Notes: generated by a model from the sequence alone, not told the origin. A stretch of 64,000 nt of DNA from Mesorhizobium sp. B4-1-3 (GCF_006439355.1 NZ_VFTG01000007.1:179298-243297), one strand, 5' to 3'. Positions 18,771 through 27,345 are shown, counted from the stretch's first letter. Made by a program: numbers and translations.

Positions 18771-19943
18771 ATGGCTAGAGACGGCATCGAAATGGGCATC
18801 AACACGCTGCTTGCCCATTCCGGCAACAACCCGCGCGACTATTTCGGCTTCGTCAATCCGCCGGTCGTGCATGCCTCGACGGTGCTTTATCCAGACGCGG
18901 CATCCATGGCCGGGCGCAGCCAGAAATACACCTACGGCACGCGCGGCACGCCGACGATGGATGCGCTGACGCTCGCCGTCGATGCGCTGGAAGGTTCGGC
19001 CGGAACCATCGCCGTTCCTTCGGGGCTCGCCGCGGTGACGGTGCCGCTGCTCGCCTTCCTTGCCGCGGGCGATCACCTGTTGATCGTCGATAGCGTCTAC
19101 CACCCGACGCGCCACTTCGCCGATACGACGCTGAAGCGGCTCGGCGTCGAGGTCGAATATTACGAACCGCGCATCGGCGCCGGCATCGCATCGCTGATCA
19201 AGCCAAACACCAAGGCGGTGTTCACCGAATCGCCGGGATCGAACACCTATGAGGTGCAGGACATCCCGGCCATCGCCAAGGCTGCGCATGAAGCGGGCGC
19301 CGTCGTGATGATGGACAACACCTGGGCGACGCCGCTCTACTTCAAGCCGCTCGACCATGGCGTCGACATCTCGATCCATGCGGCGACCAAGTATCCGGCC
19401 GGCCATTCCGACGTGCTGCTCGGCCTGGTTTCCGCCAACGAGACCTATTGGAGGCAGCTCTACGAGGGTTTCTGCACGCTGGGCTGCTGTTCGGGGCCCG
19501 ACGACATCTATCAGGTGCTGCGGGGCCTGCGCACGATGGGGGTGCGGCTCGAGCATCACCGCAAGAGCGCGCTCGATATCGCGCGGTGGCTCGAGGAACA
19601 GCCAGGCGTCGCGCAAGTGCTGCACCCGGCGCTGGAAAGCCATCCCGACCATGCGCTCTGGAAGCGCGATTTCTGCGGCTCGAGCGGCGTCTTCTCGGTC
19701 GTGCTCAAGGGCGGCGGGCAGAAGGCGCAGCACGCTTTTCTCGATGCGCTCAAGATCTTCGGGCTCGGCTATTCCTGGGGCGGCTATGAGAGCCTCGCCG
19801 TTCCGGTCTTCCTCGGCGACCGCACACTTGCCAAGAATTCGTATGCCGGATCGCTGATCCGGCTGCAGATCGGGCTGGAAGATGTCGAGGACCTCAAGGC
19901 CGACATTCTGCGCGGCCTGGCCGCGGCGGCCGCCGCCGCGTGA
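18771..19943 (+). CDS. metC: PLP-dependent cystathionine beta-lyase
   Basis: A 390-residue Cys/Met-metabolism PLP enzyme. The cofactor lysine is in IHAATKYPAGHSD, the PLP-stacking region in YTYGTRGTPT, and the MDNTWATPLYFKPL block carries the Asp that binds the pyridine nitrogen. It cleaves cystathionine to homocysteine, pyruvate and ammonia, or acts on related thioethers. The ATG at 18771 is chosen from homologues; its ribosome site is weak. The C-terminus ends in an unusual run of alanines. Confidence 0.88.
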   Translation: MARDGIEMGINTLLAHSGNNPRDYFGFVNPPVVHASTVLYPDAASMAGRSQKYTYGTRGTPTMDALTLAVDALEGSAGTIAVPSGLAAVTVPLLAFLAAGDHLLIVDSVYHPTRHFADTTLKRLGVEVEYYEPRIGAGIASLIKPNTKAVFTESPGSNTYEVQDIPAIAKAAHEAGAVVMMDNTWATPLYFKPLDHGVDISIHAATKYPAGHSDVLLGLVSANETYWRQLYEGFCTLGCCSGPDDIYQVLRGLRTMGVRLEHHRKSALDIARWLEEQPGVAQVLHPALESHPDHALWKRDFCGSSGVFSVVLKGGGQKAQHAFLDALKIFGLGYSWGGYESLAVPVFLGDRTLAKNSYAGSLIRLQIGLEDVEDLKADILRGLAAAAAAA

Positions 19944-20033
19944 CGGGGTTGATCGGCGAAAGCTTCCGTAGAACGACAGACCGGGAGCAGCAGACAGGTT
20001 TCGAAGCGGTAGCGTGGCCCGCGCAACCAACCC

Positions 20034-20063
20034 GGGAACCTTTTACTGGCAGGCGCATCCAAT
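20034..20063 (+). promoter_or_regulatory. ECF-type promoter of the sigma factor gene
   Basis: GGGAAC, 14 bases, then CGCATCCAAT, 34 bases before the start codon. The identical two boxes with identical spacing occur at 20819-20848 before the DUF4142 gene, so this is probably the sigma factor's own recognition motif (autoregulation). Confidence 0.65.
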
Positions 20064-20097
20064 ACGGATGTAACGACTGCTGGGAGATCGGGGCGAG

Positions 20098-20796
20098 ATG
20101 AGACAGCCTGCTATTGAGGCCGCCGAAATCGGTGCGGCCGAGGCCGGCGACATGGCGCTGGTGCGCCAGGCTCTTGCGCGCGATCCCGACGCGTTCCGCG
20201 CCATCATCAAGACGTATAACCAGCGGCTCTACCGCCTCGCTCGCGGCGTCGTGCGCAACGACGCGGAGGCTGAAGACGTCTTGCAGGAAGCCTATATGCG
20301 CGCCTTCACCAGCCTCCAGGCCTTTCGCGGCGAGGCCTCGCTTTCGACCTGGCTGTCGCGCATCGTCATCAACGAAGCGCTCGGCCGGCTGCGAAAGCGC
20401 AAGCGCATCGTGGCGATGCCCGGAAATCCGGAAGCGCAGATCATCCGGTTTCCCCTGAACCAAAACGACTTGAATCCAGGTGACGATCCGGAGCGGACGA
20501 TGGCGCAGCGGCAGATCCTCAGGCTCGTCGAACGGGCGACCGACAGCCTTCCCGATGTCTATCGCACCGTCTTCGTCGCCCGTGTCATCGAGGGCCTCAG
20601 CATCGAGGAAACCGCCGACCTGCTGGGCGTGAAGCCCGAGACGGTGAAGACCAGGCTGCACCGGGCGCGAGCGCTGGTGCGAAAGGCGCTGGACGACGAG
20701 ATCGGCCCGGTGCTGCTCGACGCCTTCCCCTTCGCCGGCCGGCGCTGCGAGCGGCTGACGCAGGCGGTGATGAGAAGGCTGGGATTCGAGCCCTGA
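20098..20796 (+). CDS. ECF RNA polymerase sigma factor
   Basis: A 232-residue sigma-70 family protein with only regions 2 and 4. Region 2 (about residues 28-100) includes the core-binding and -10 recognition stretch EDVLQEAYMRAFTSL...STWLSRIVINEALGRLRK; region 4 (about 150-198) has LPDVYRTVFVARVIEGLSIEETADLLG followed by an HTH. A C-terminal tail of about 35 residues follows. No anti-sigma gene is adjacent. A shared promoter motif suggests that it drives itself and the DUF4142-cupredoxin operon downstream. Confidence 0.92.
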   Translation: MRQPAIEAAEIGAAEAGDMALVRQALARDPDAFRAIIKTYNQRLYRLARGVVRNDAEAEDVLQEAYMRAFTSLQAFRGEASLSTWLSRIVINEALGRLRKRKRIVAMPGNPEAQIIRFPLNQNDLNPGDDPERTMAQRQILRLVERATDSLPDVYRTVFVARVIEGLSIEETADLLGVKPETVKTRLHRARALVRKALDDEIGPVLLDAFPFAGRRCERLTQAVMRRLGFEP

Positions 20797-20818
20797 TTTC
20801 GATCTCCCGACCTTTTCC

Positions 20819-20848
20819 GGGAACGTTTCGTTCCGACCCGCATCCAAT
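20819..20848 (+). promoter_or_regulatory. ECF-type promoter of the DUF4142-cupredoxin operon
   Basis: GGGAAC, 14 bases, then CGCATCCAAT, matching the motif upstream of the sigma factor base for base at both boxes and in spacing. It lies 55 bases before the DUF4142 start codon. Confidence 0.65.
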
Positions 20849-20903
20849 GGCAGTCAACACCAAATAAAGCCCGAGGCCAGCGCCGCCGGGCGAAGGAGAT
20901 GCC

Positions 20904-21428
20904 ATGTTTATGCGATCGACCGCCACCCTCGCCGCCCTTTTCTTCGTGAGCACGGCGCCGCTGGCGCTAGCTGCCGAAAAGCCCACCGATCCTCAGATTG
21001 CCCACATCGCCTATACGGCCGGCACGATCGACATCGAAGCGGCCAAGCTGGCGATCAAGAAGTCGAAAAACAAGGAGATCGTCGACTTCGCCAAGGACAT
21101 GGAGCGCGACCACGAGGCGGTGAACAAGCAGGCGCTCGACCTTGTGAAGAAGCTGAAGGTCACACCCGAGGACAACGACACCAGCAAGGCGCTGGCCAAG
21201 GCCGCGAAGGAGGAGCACGCCAAGCTTGCGAAGCTGAAGGGGGCAGCCTTCGACAAGGCCTATATCGAGAACGAAGTGGCCTATCACAAGCAGGTCGACA
21301 GCGCGCTCGAAACCCTGCTCATCCCTTCGGCCAGCAATGCTGAGTTGAAGAGCCTGCTGGAGACCGGCCTCAAGATCTTCCAGGGGCATGAGCAGCATGC
21401 CGAACATGTCGCCGGCATGCTGAAATGA
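20904..21428 (+). CDS. DUF4142 exported protein
   Basis: A 174-residue protein with a signal peptide (cleavage near APLALA-AEK) and a ferritin-like helical DUF4142 domain: DPQIAHIAYTAGTIDIEAAKLA, VDFAKDMERDHEAVNKQALDL, AYIENEVAYHKQVDSALE, and GHEQHAEHVAGML with potential metal-binding His and Glu residues. It is periplasmic. The start follows GGCGAAGGAGATGCC. Its stop overlaps the start of the cupredoxin gene (ATGA), so they are coupled and probably act together in copper or oxidative-stress handling. Confidence 0.88.
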   Translation: MFMRSTATLAALFFVSTAPLALAAEKPTDPQIAHIAYTAGTIDIEAAKLAIKKSKNKEIVDFAKDMERDHEAVNKQALDLVKKLKVTPEDNDTSKALAKAAKEEHAKLAKLKGAAFDKAYIENEVAYHKQVDSALETLLIPSASNAELKSLLETGLKIFQGHEQHAEHVAGMLK

Positions 21429-21733
21429 GGGTGCCGCTTCTTGTGCCTATGCTGGCGACGGCGCTCTTCGCGTCGCCGGCCTTCGCGGCGACCATCGAGG
21501 TGACGATCGACAAACTGATCTTTTCGCCGGCAAGCGTCGCGGCCAAGGTCGGCGATACGATCGAGTGGACGAACAATGACATCCTCGCCCACACCGCCAC
21601 GGTCAAAGGTGGCTGGGATGTGATGATCCCTGCAAAGTCGAAAGGCAAGGTCACGTTGAAGGCGGCTGGAGCGGTCGACTATTTCTGCCGCTTCCACCCC
21701 AACATGAAAGGCCATGTCGAGGTGGCCCCTTAA
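21425..21733 (+). CDS. Amicyanin-like cupredoxin
   Basis: A 102-residue periplasmic blue copper protein with a signal peptide ending AFA-ATIEV. Type 1 copper ligands are visible: His in LAHTATV and Cys-x-x-His-x-x-Met in CRFHPNM, the same loop length as amicyanin. It probably carries electrons or binds copper in the periplasm. It is translationally coupled to the DUF4142 gene and, by the shared promoter motif, belongs to the ECF sigma regulon. Confidence 0.9.
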   Translation: MRVPLLVPMLATALFASPAFAATIEVTIDKLIFSPASVAAKVGDTIEWTNNDILAHTATVKGGWDVMIPAKSKGKVTLKAAGAVDYFCRFHPNMKGHVEVAP

Positions 21734-21760
21734 CCTGCCATTTCCTGGGCCGGCCATTGG

Positions 21761-21789
21761 CAGAGCGAGGCGCGTAGCGCCTCGCTCTG
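21761..21789 (+). terminator. Rho-independent terminator after the cupredoxin gene
   Basis: A perfect 13-bp stem (CAGAGCGAGGCGC with its complement), a 3-base loop and a following TTTATT, 28 bases after the stop codon. Confidence 0.85.
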
Positions 21790-22097
21790 TTTATTAGCAG
21801 CGATCGTTCTGACGTCGGCGCGACCTGTCTTGCCCGTCGCCGCAGGCCGCCACATCGCGCGGCCCTTTCGAGGAACAAACGACGTCTTGCCGGCAAGTTG
21901 CCGAACGGAGTCCGTAAACCACACTAAAGCTCTGGCGCAATTGGCAAAGTCGAGGCCGTTGGCGGCACGCCACGGGCTTCCATATCGCGCAATAATATTT
22001 CCTCCAGCATCGACGAAGCGGATTGGTTTGGCTTTCCAACCGACATCTTTGGCGGCATTGCCGGCAGCACGAAATTTCTCGTTCGACAGGACCCGTC
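21790..22097. other. Intergenic region before the HPP-CBS gene
   Basis: About 300 bp with no convincing gene, tRNA or repeat. It presumably contains the promoter of the HPP-family gene; no clear boxes are seen. Confidence 0.4.
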
Positions 22098-23177
22098 ATG
22101 GCGTTGCGCCTCTTTGTTCCGATCCTCGCTGGCGCCACGCTGCGCGAACGGCTGATCGCCTGTATCGGCGCCGTGATCGGCATCGCGCTGACCGGCGTGA
22201 TCAGCGGGCTGACGATGGGCAAGGGCGCGCAGGTAGCGATGCTGGTGGCGCCGGTGGGCGCCTCCGCGGTGCTGCTCTTTGCAGTGCCATCAAGCCCGTT
22301 GGCGCAGCCATGGTCGATCATCGGCGGCAACACGATTTCGGCACTGGTCGGCGTCACTGTGGCGCGCTTCGTTCATGACCCGGTGATCGCCTCGGGCCTC
22401 GCCGTGGCCCTGGCTATCGCCGCGATGTCGTTCACGCGCTGCCTGCACCCGCCAGGGGGTGCTGCCGCGCTCACCGGCGTGATCGGCGGGCCGGCGGTTG
22501 CCGCCGCCGGCTTCCTGTTTCCCTTCGTGCCGGTGGCGCTGAATTCGACCATCCTGGTGGCGCTCGGCTTCCTCTTCCATAAGCTGTCTCGGCGCAACTA
22601 TCCGCATGTGCATATGCCCGCCGCCAGCGGGCACGGCACCGCCGACCGGCCGCCGGCAGAGCGCGTCGGCTTCCGGCCCGAGGATGTCGATGCCGCGCTC
22701 TCGGCGCTCGACGAGACCTTCGACATCGACCGTGATGACCTGGAGCGCCTGCTGCGGCAGGTCGAACTGCAGGCGATGGTGCGTTCGCAGCGCACGCTGC
22801 TTTGCCGGGACATCATGTCCCGCGATGTGATCTCGGTGACGGAAACGGCCTCCGCCGACGAGGCGCGCAAACAGCTCATAGACCACAATATCCGCACCCT
22901 GCCGGTGGTCGACACGAACGGCCGTCTCACCGGCGCGGTTGGCTTGCGCGAGCTAACACGAGCGACCGACACCGTGAAAGGAGTGATGTCGAAAGCCGGA
23001 ACGGCTTCGCCCGAAACGCCGGCGATGAACCTCCTGCCGGTGCTGACCGACGGCCGCAGCCATGCCGTGGTGATCGTCGATGGCGAGCGGCATATCCTCG
23101 GACTAATCACCCAGACCGACCTGCTGGCGGCGGCCGCGCGCGTGCAGGCACCGGCGCCGCTCAAAGCGGTGGCATAG
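22098..23177 (+). CDS. HPP family membrane protein with C-terminal CBS pair
   Basis: A 359-residue protein. The first 170 residues form the four-helix HPP domain, including APVGASAVLLFAVPSSPLAQP and the name-giving CLHPPGGAAAL. A linker follows, then two CBS motifs (about 240-345: DIMSRDVISVTETASADEAR...IRTLPVVDTNGRLTGAVG and the second ending HILGLITQTDLL). HPP proteins are linked to nitrite transport in chloroplasts and cyanobacteria, and CBS pairs usually sense adenine nucleotides. Function here is unassigned. Confidence 0.85.
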   Translation: MALRLFVPILAGATLRERLIACIGAVIGIALTGVISGLTMGKGAQVAMLVAPVGASAVLLFAVPSSPLAQPWSIIGGNTISALVGVTVARFVHDPVIASGLAVALAIAAMSFTRCLHPPGGAAALTGVIGGPAVAAAGFLFPFVPVALNSTILVALGFLFHKLSRRNYPHVHMPAASGHGTADRPPAERVGFRPEDVDAALSALDETFDIDRDDLERLLRQVELQAMVRSQRTLLCRDIMSRDVISVTETASADEARKQLIDHNIRTLPVVDTNGRLTGAVGLRELTRATDTVKGVMSKAGTASPETPAMNLLPVLTDGRSHAVVIVDGERHILGLITQTDLLAAAARVQAPAPLKAVA

Positions 23178-23196
23178 AGCCAGACCGGTCACCGTC

Positions 23197-24052
23197 CTAT
23201 CCCGGCTCGCCATTCGATCGAGCCATCGCGCCTCTCGTCTCGGCCGGCCGGGTGACATGCGTCCATGTGCCGTCATAGACCGGCTTGCGCCGCTCGATCC
23301 AGGCACTCAGGCCTTCGCGCAGGTCGGTTGTGGGGGCCATGCGCGCGAACTGCTCGGCCTCTATCAGCAAGGCTTCGGCAATGCTGTGATTGATGCCGCG
23401 GGTAACCGCGGTGAGGATAGCGGCGACGGCAGCCGACGAATGGCCAATATGCGTCGAGCGAGATCCTGCGCCTGCGGCATCAATTCGGCATGTGGCACGA
23501 CCTTGTTGACAAGGCCAAGCTCGACGGCGCGGTGCGGCGAAAACGCCTCGCCGGTCAAAAGCAGTTCAAGGGCCCGCTTGCGCCCGGCAAGCCTCGGCAG
23601 CCGCTGCGTGCCGCCGAAGGTAGGCGGCATGGCGAGGTTGATTTCCGGCTTGGCGAACAGCGCGCGATCGCTGGCGATCGCCAACGGCGCCGCTTCGGTG
23701 ATTTCGCAACCGCCGCCGAAAGCCAGGCCGTTGACGGCGGCGATAACGGGCTTGCGAAAGGCTTCCAGCCGCGCAGTCAGGCGCTGGCCGCGCGTCACGA
23801 AATCGCGTAGCGCGACATCGGTGCCTTCGGCCACGCCCAACGAGAATTCGTGAATATCGGCGCCGGCGGAAAGGCCCGCTCCCCTGCCCCGGTAATGATG
23901 ACGGCGTGCACGCCATCGTCTGTCTCGATCCGGTCGAGGAGCGAAAGCAGCCGGTCGATCAGCGCGTAGTTCAGCGCGTTCAGCTTGTCGGGACGGTTGA
24001 GGGTGAGGATCGCGACGCGATCGCGCATCTCGCTCAGCACAAGGTCGGTCAT
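23197..24052 (-). pseudogene. Enoyl-CoA hydratase/isomerase, frameshifted twice
   Basis: Homology runs through three frames. Frame one gives MTDLVLSEMRDRVAILTLNRP to ITGAGERAF; frame two gives SAGADIHEFSLGVAEG, AAVNGLAFGGGCEI and PEINLAMPPTFGGTQRLPR to ARRILA; frame three gives AVAAILTAVTRGINHS to the stop at 23197-23199. Both breaks look like single-base losses in short runs (one T missing in the TTTT expected near 23868, one A missing near 23450). Restoring them gives 285 residues. Active-site residues are intact, so sequencing error or very recent decay are both possible. The original start has GGAAAGGA upstream. Confidence 0.85.
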
Positions 24053-24105
24053 GACTTATCCTTTCCAGCGGTTCGGCGGGATAAGGAGCAGGCTTTCGAT
24101 TGCTT

Positions 24106-24127
24106 GTATATTCACTAGTCAGTATAC
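24106..24127. promoter_or_regulatory. Palindromic operator between the enoyl-CoA hydratase and TetR genes
   Basis: A 22-bp imperfect palindrome, GTATATTCACT followed by AGTCAGTATAC (9 of 11 positions symmetric, centre ACTAGT), located 8 bp before the TetR start and 54 bp before the divergent gene. Size and position fit a TetR operator controlling both. Confidence 0.6.
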
Positions 24128-24134
24128 TTACCGG

Positions 24135-24725
24135 ATGAGCGAAAACACCAATCCCACCCGAAAACGCCTCGTCGACGCGGCGACTAGGCTGTTCTATGCC
24201 GAAGGCATCGGCCGCGTCAGCGTCGATGCGGTGGCCGAGAAGGCCGGGCTCACAAAGCGCACGCTCTACTACCATTTCAGGAGCAAGGACGATCTGATCA
24301 CGGCCTATCTCGACGGCCGCGATCAACCCAATCTCGAGCAGATGGCCGGCTGGTTCGATGCGGCCGAAGGCGGCGCGGATAAAAAGGTGGAAGCAATCTT
24401 CACCAATCTGGCGCGGGTGGCGCGCCACCCCAAATGGAAGGGCTGCGGTTTTCTGCGCACAGCGGCAGAGTTGGCGGCGACGCCAGGGCACCCGGCGGTG
24501 AAGGCCGGAGCGCGCCACAAGACCAATTTCGAAAACTGGCTGGCCGGCGCCCTTTCAAGCCACGATGTCGGCGCAGCGAAGATGCTGGCGCGCGAGATCG
24601 TGCTTCTGATGGACGGCGCCTTTTCGAGCATGCTGATCCATCACGATCCCGACTATGTCAACGCCGCCGGCCATGCCGCCGCGACGCTGATCCGGGCGAG
24701 GATGGCGGGCAAGCACGAAGCTTAG
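24135..24725 (+). CDS. TetR/AcrR family transcriptional regulator
   Basis: A 196-residue TetR protein with the helix-turn-helix at residues 8-55 (RKRLVDAATRLFYAEGIG ... LTKRTLYYHFRSKDDLI) and a C-terminal helical domain with the KGCGFLRTAAELA segment common in this subgroup. The ATG at 24135 was chosen because it directly follows the palindrome and begins like homologues. Divergence from an enoyl-CoA hydratase gene suggests control of acyl-CoA metabolism. Confidence 0.88.
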   Translation: MSENTNPTRKRLVDAATRLFYAEGIGRVSVDAVAEKAGLTKRTLYYHFRSKDDLITAYLDGRDQPNLEQMAGWFDAAEGGADKKVEAIFTNLARVARHPKWKGCGFLRTAAELAATPGHPAVKAGARHKTNFENWLAGALSSHDVGAAKMLAREIVLLMDGAFSSMLIHHDPDYVNAAGHAAATLIRARMAGKHEA

Positions 24726-24766
24726 CGCATGACGCTCCCGGTGCGTAGCGGTCCGAGAGGCAGTCT

Positions 24767-25990
24767 TCAGGACAAGGCCAGCCACGCCGTGCCGGCTAGA
24801 AGCGTGACCAACGTCAGCGGCAGGCCGACCTTGAAGAAGGCGGAGAAGGAAAGCTCCTTGCCGGCCGCCTTGGCCTGCTCGGCGACGATCAGGTTGGCGA
24901 CCGAGCCGAGCAGTGTGAAATTGCCGGCAAGCGTCGAGCTCATCGCCACGACCAGCCAGGCGCGCTCTGGGTTCTCCAAGCCGGGAATGAAGGGCCTGAG
25001 TGCCAGCACCGCCGGCACGTTGCTCATGATGTTGGAAAGCACCGCGGTGAAGCCGGAGAGCCGCCAGACATCGTCGAGGCCGATATTCTTCGCCCAGGCG
25101 ATCATGTCGGGCGTGAGCAACATGCGCTCGGCGCCTGCCAGCACCACGAACAGGCCGGCAAACATGAACAGCAGCGGCCCGTCTATCTCGCGGTAGATGC
25201 GCCGCGGCTTGATTGCCCGGGTGACCAGCAGGAAGGCGCCGGCAATCAACGCCGCCTTGGCGACGGGAACGCCGGCGAAGAAGGCTAGCGCCAGGAGCAC
25301 GCAGACGATGGTCGCCTTCAGCACCTGCCCAGGCAGCATGCGGCCGCGATAGACTTCCGGACTGAGCTCGGCGGGCCGGGAGAACTCCGCGCGGTAGACG
25401 ACGCGCACGATGACAACGACGCAGAGCAGGCCGAACAGCGCCACCGGCGCGAGCGCCAGCGTGAAGGCCGGATAGGAAATGCCCGACAGCGCGCCGATCA
25501 CCATGTTCTGTGGGTTGCCGGTGATGGTGGCGACGCTGCCGCAGTTCGAGGCCGTGCAGGTGGCGATGAGGTAAGGCACCGGGTTGCGGTTGATGACCCG
25601 TGTGACGTGGACGACGATCGGCGCCATCACCAGGCAGATCGCGTCGTTGACCAGGAAGGCAGAGAGCACGCCGGTCAACAGCGTCACCATGACCAAAAGC
25701 ATGAAAGGCGCATGGGCATGCTCGATGGCGAAGCCGCCAAGCGCGCGAAATGCACCCGACACCTTCAGATGCGCAACCACGATCATCATGCCGAGCAGCA
25801 GCGTGATGGTGTCGAAATTGACGGCCTTGTAGGCATCCTCGATGCTGATCGCGCCGATGGCGATCATGGCCGCGCCGCCCAGCAGCGCGATGCCGGCGCG
25901 GTCGAGCCGCAGGCCCGGGATGCGGCCGACAGCGACGCCGGCATAGGTGGCCACCAGGATGAAAAAAGCGCCCGCGCCAGTCCATGTCAT
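24767..25990 (-). CDS. ArsB/SLC13-type anion transporter
   Basis: A 407-residue inner-membrane protein with about 11-12 helices in two inverted halves. Motifs of the ion-transporter superfamily are clear: SAFLVNDAICLVMAPIV, CGSVATITGNPQNMVIG in the first half and SNVPAVLAL, LLGSVANLIVAEQA in the second. Such proteins move arsenite, citrate, sulfate or other anions; the substrate cannot be told. It is convergent with the TetR gene and not obviously in an operon. Confidence 0.85.
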   Translation of the reverse strand: MTWTGAGAFFILVATYAGVAVGRIPGLRLDRAGIALLGGAAMIAIGAISIEDAYKAVNFDTITLLLGMMIVVAHLKVSGAFRALGGFAIEHAHAPFMLLVMVTLLTGVLSAFLVNDAICLVMAPIVVHVTRVINRNPVPYLIATCTASNCGSVATITGNPQNMVIGALSGISYPAFTLALAPVALFGLLCVVVIVRVVYRAEFSRPAELSPEVYRGRMLPGQVLKATIVCVLLALAFFAGVPVAKAALIAGAFLLVTRAIKPRRIYREIDGPLLFMFAGLFVVLAGAERMLLTPDMIAWAKNIGLDDVWRLSGFTAVLSNIMSNVPAVLALRPFIPGLENPERAWLVVAMSSTLAGNFTLLGSVANLIVAEQAKAAGKELSFSAFFKVGLPLTLVTLLAGTAWLALS

Positions 25991-26250
25991 GCAAAGAAGG
26001 TCCCCTTGCCTGCGCTACTCGCCAGATTCTGCCGGCACATCGGCGCGCATCACATTTAGCAAGGGCTGTGCAAAGGGAAAGCGCGCAAACGGGCGAAAGC
26101 GTGATGATGCTTTCGCGGCTTTCACATTCATAAACCCTAATGTAAAGAATAGTGAATTAACTTATGTGACCGATAATCCAGGCGTTGGGGACTAAACGGA
26201 TGAACACGGTCGTTGAAGCGGAACATCGCGGCCCATCGGGGGAGGAATTG

Positions 26251-26412
26251 ATGCGTCCGCAGGAATGCTCCCGCTGTCACGGGGCCAAGAAGGTTTTTGT
26301 TTGCGCGCGCTGGCTGGGCTCGAACGGCCATTGCTGCCCGGAAGGCACACATCGGCTGAATTGTCCGGGACACAGCATCGTCTGCCTCGAATGCAGCGGG
26401 CGCAAGAGCTAG
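26251..26412 (+). CDS. Small cysteine-rich (putative zinc-binding) protein
   Basis: A 53-residue product with nine Cys/His-rich positions: ECSRCHGAKK, VCARW, HCCPEGTH, NCPGHSIVC, LECSG. The pairs CSRC and CLEC suggest a zinc site. The ATG at 26251 has an excellent GGGGGAGGAATTG ribosome site; a longer frame starts at 26200 without one. No family recognised. Confidence 0.5.
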   Translation: MRPQECSRCHGAKKVFVCARWLGSNGHCCPEGTHRLNCPGHSIVCLECSGRKS

Positions 26413-26592
26413 CGGGACCGGCGAGTCGGCGGCCAAGCGCCGTAGCCACTGCCTCCAGGGCTACGGCGTGGGACGGTCTGAGCACCGAAATGCATGCTCG
26501 GCTAAGATGTGCACTTCGTCGCTCGAGCTTTCCGCGCCGGGAGCAACTGGCAAGAAGCTGAGGATGCGCTGGCTAAATTGCGCGGGCGGCTA

Positions 26593-26757
26593 TCAGATCC
26601 GTCCGAGCACAACCAGAATGATGACAATAACAAGAACCAGCCCCAAACCACCGCCGCCATAGTAGCCAGTGCCGTAGAAAGGCCCCCCGCCTATGCCGCT
26701 AAAACCACCAAGCAGAGCAAGGATAAGAATGATGATAAGAATTGTGCCGAGACCCAT
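26593..26757 (-). CDS. DUF3309 small membrane protein
   Basis: A 54-residue protein with two hydrophobic helices, starting MGLGTILIIILILALLGG and ending GLVLVIVIILVVLGRI, separated by a Gly/Tyr-rich turn. This is the DUF3309 pattern. AGAGGAAAAGGCC precedes the ATG. A GGAAC-N16-AGTT motif lies about 50 bases upstream, so it is probably part of the general stress response. Confidence 0.85.
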   Translation of the reverse strand: MGLGTILIIILILALLGGFSGIGGGPFYGTGYYGGGGLGLVLVIVIILVVLGRI

Positions 26758-26807
26758 GGCCTTTTCCTCTTTCTGAAGCGCGAACCCGGCGCCGTTATGA
26801 CCAACTC

Positions 26808-26832
26808 AACTCGCAAGCGGCGCGCATGTTCC
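26808..26832 (-). promoter_or_regulatory. EcfG-type promoter of the DUF3309 gene
   Basis: On the minus strand, GGAAC (26832-26828), 16 bases, AGTT (26811-26808). This fits the GGAAC-N18/19-TT pattern of the rhizobial general stress sigma factor. Confidence 0.5.
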
Positions 26833-26851
26833 GCTCATCTCCGGGGCGATT

Positions 26852-26989
26852 CTACTCGGGACTGGTCGAGTAAGACGAAACCATCGGCTGCCCAGGGTTG
26901 GCCTCAAGCTTGATGGGAACCAAAAACATAAGCGGGATGGCGATGGCGATCGAGGCGATAACAGTAGCGGTACTGAACACGTCCTTCAT
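26852..26989 (-). CDS. Small single-helix membrane protein
   Basis: A 45-residue product beginning MKDVFSTATVIASIAIAIPL, one hydrophobic helix followed by a short polar tail (QPMVSSYSTSPE). Ribosome site AGGGATGATA. It has a perfect EcfG-type promoter 33 bases upstream and is divergent from another small membrane gene with its own such promoter. No family recognised. Confidence 0.6.
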   Translation of the reverse strand: MKDVFSTATVIASIAIAIPLMFLVPIKLEANPGQPMVSSYSTSPE

Positions 26990-27021
26990 ATTATCATCCC
27001 TAATATTCAAAGATGCTGCAC

Positions 27022-27085
27022 AACGCGTTCGCCAAGTCCCTGTTCCACTTCGCCCTCGTGGAACCATTTTCGCGTCCACAACGTT
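27022..27085. promoter_or_regulatory. Divergent pair of EcfG-type promoters
   Basis: Minus strand: GGAAC (27046-27042), 16 bases, CGTT (27025-27022), reading toward the 45-residue gene. Plus strand: GGAAC (27060-27064), 17 bases, CGTT (27082-27085), reading toward the 55-residue gene. Both match the general-stress consensus in box sequence and spacing. Confidence 0.7.
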
Positions 27086-27130
27086 TGGGGCAGCCTGATC
27101 TGGGCAACTTTGGGAAACGGAGGCAGGCGT

Positions 27131-27298
27131 ATGGGCGCATCGGTTCTTATCGGCATACTGATCACCTTCCTTGTGGTGATCCTGGTGCTCTATCTTGTGC
27201 AACGCCTGCCGCTTGACGCGCGCGCGCGCCAGATCGCGCAAATCATTGTCATCATCATCGGAATCATTTCGCTGCTCAAATATCTTGCGGTCTTCTAG
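27131..27298 (+). CDS. Small two-helix membrane protein (Thivi_2564-like)
   Basis: A 55-residue protein: a long N-terminal helix (SVLIGILITFLVVILVLYLV), a short basic loop (RLPLDARARQ) and a second helix (IAQIIVIIIGIISLLKYL). The pattern matches small inner-membrane proteins of the Thivi_2564 family. ATG 27131 follows GGAGGCAGGCG. Preceded by an EcfG-type promoter. Confidence 0.75.
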   Translation: MGASVLIGILITFLVVILVLYLVQRLPLDARARQIAQIIVIIIGIISLLKYLAVF

Positions 27299-27345
27299 CC
27301 GCGATCCATATTCGACACTTGGAAAACTTCGAAAGCCGGTGCCCC

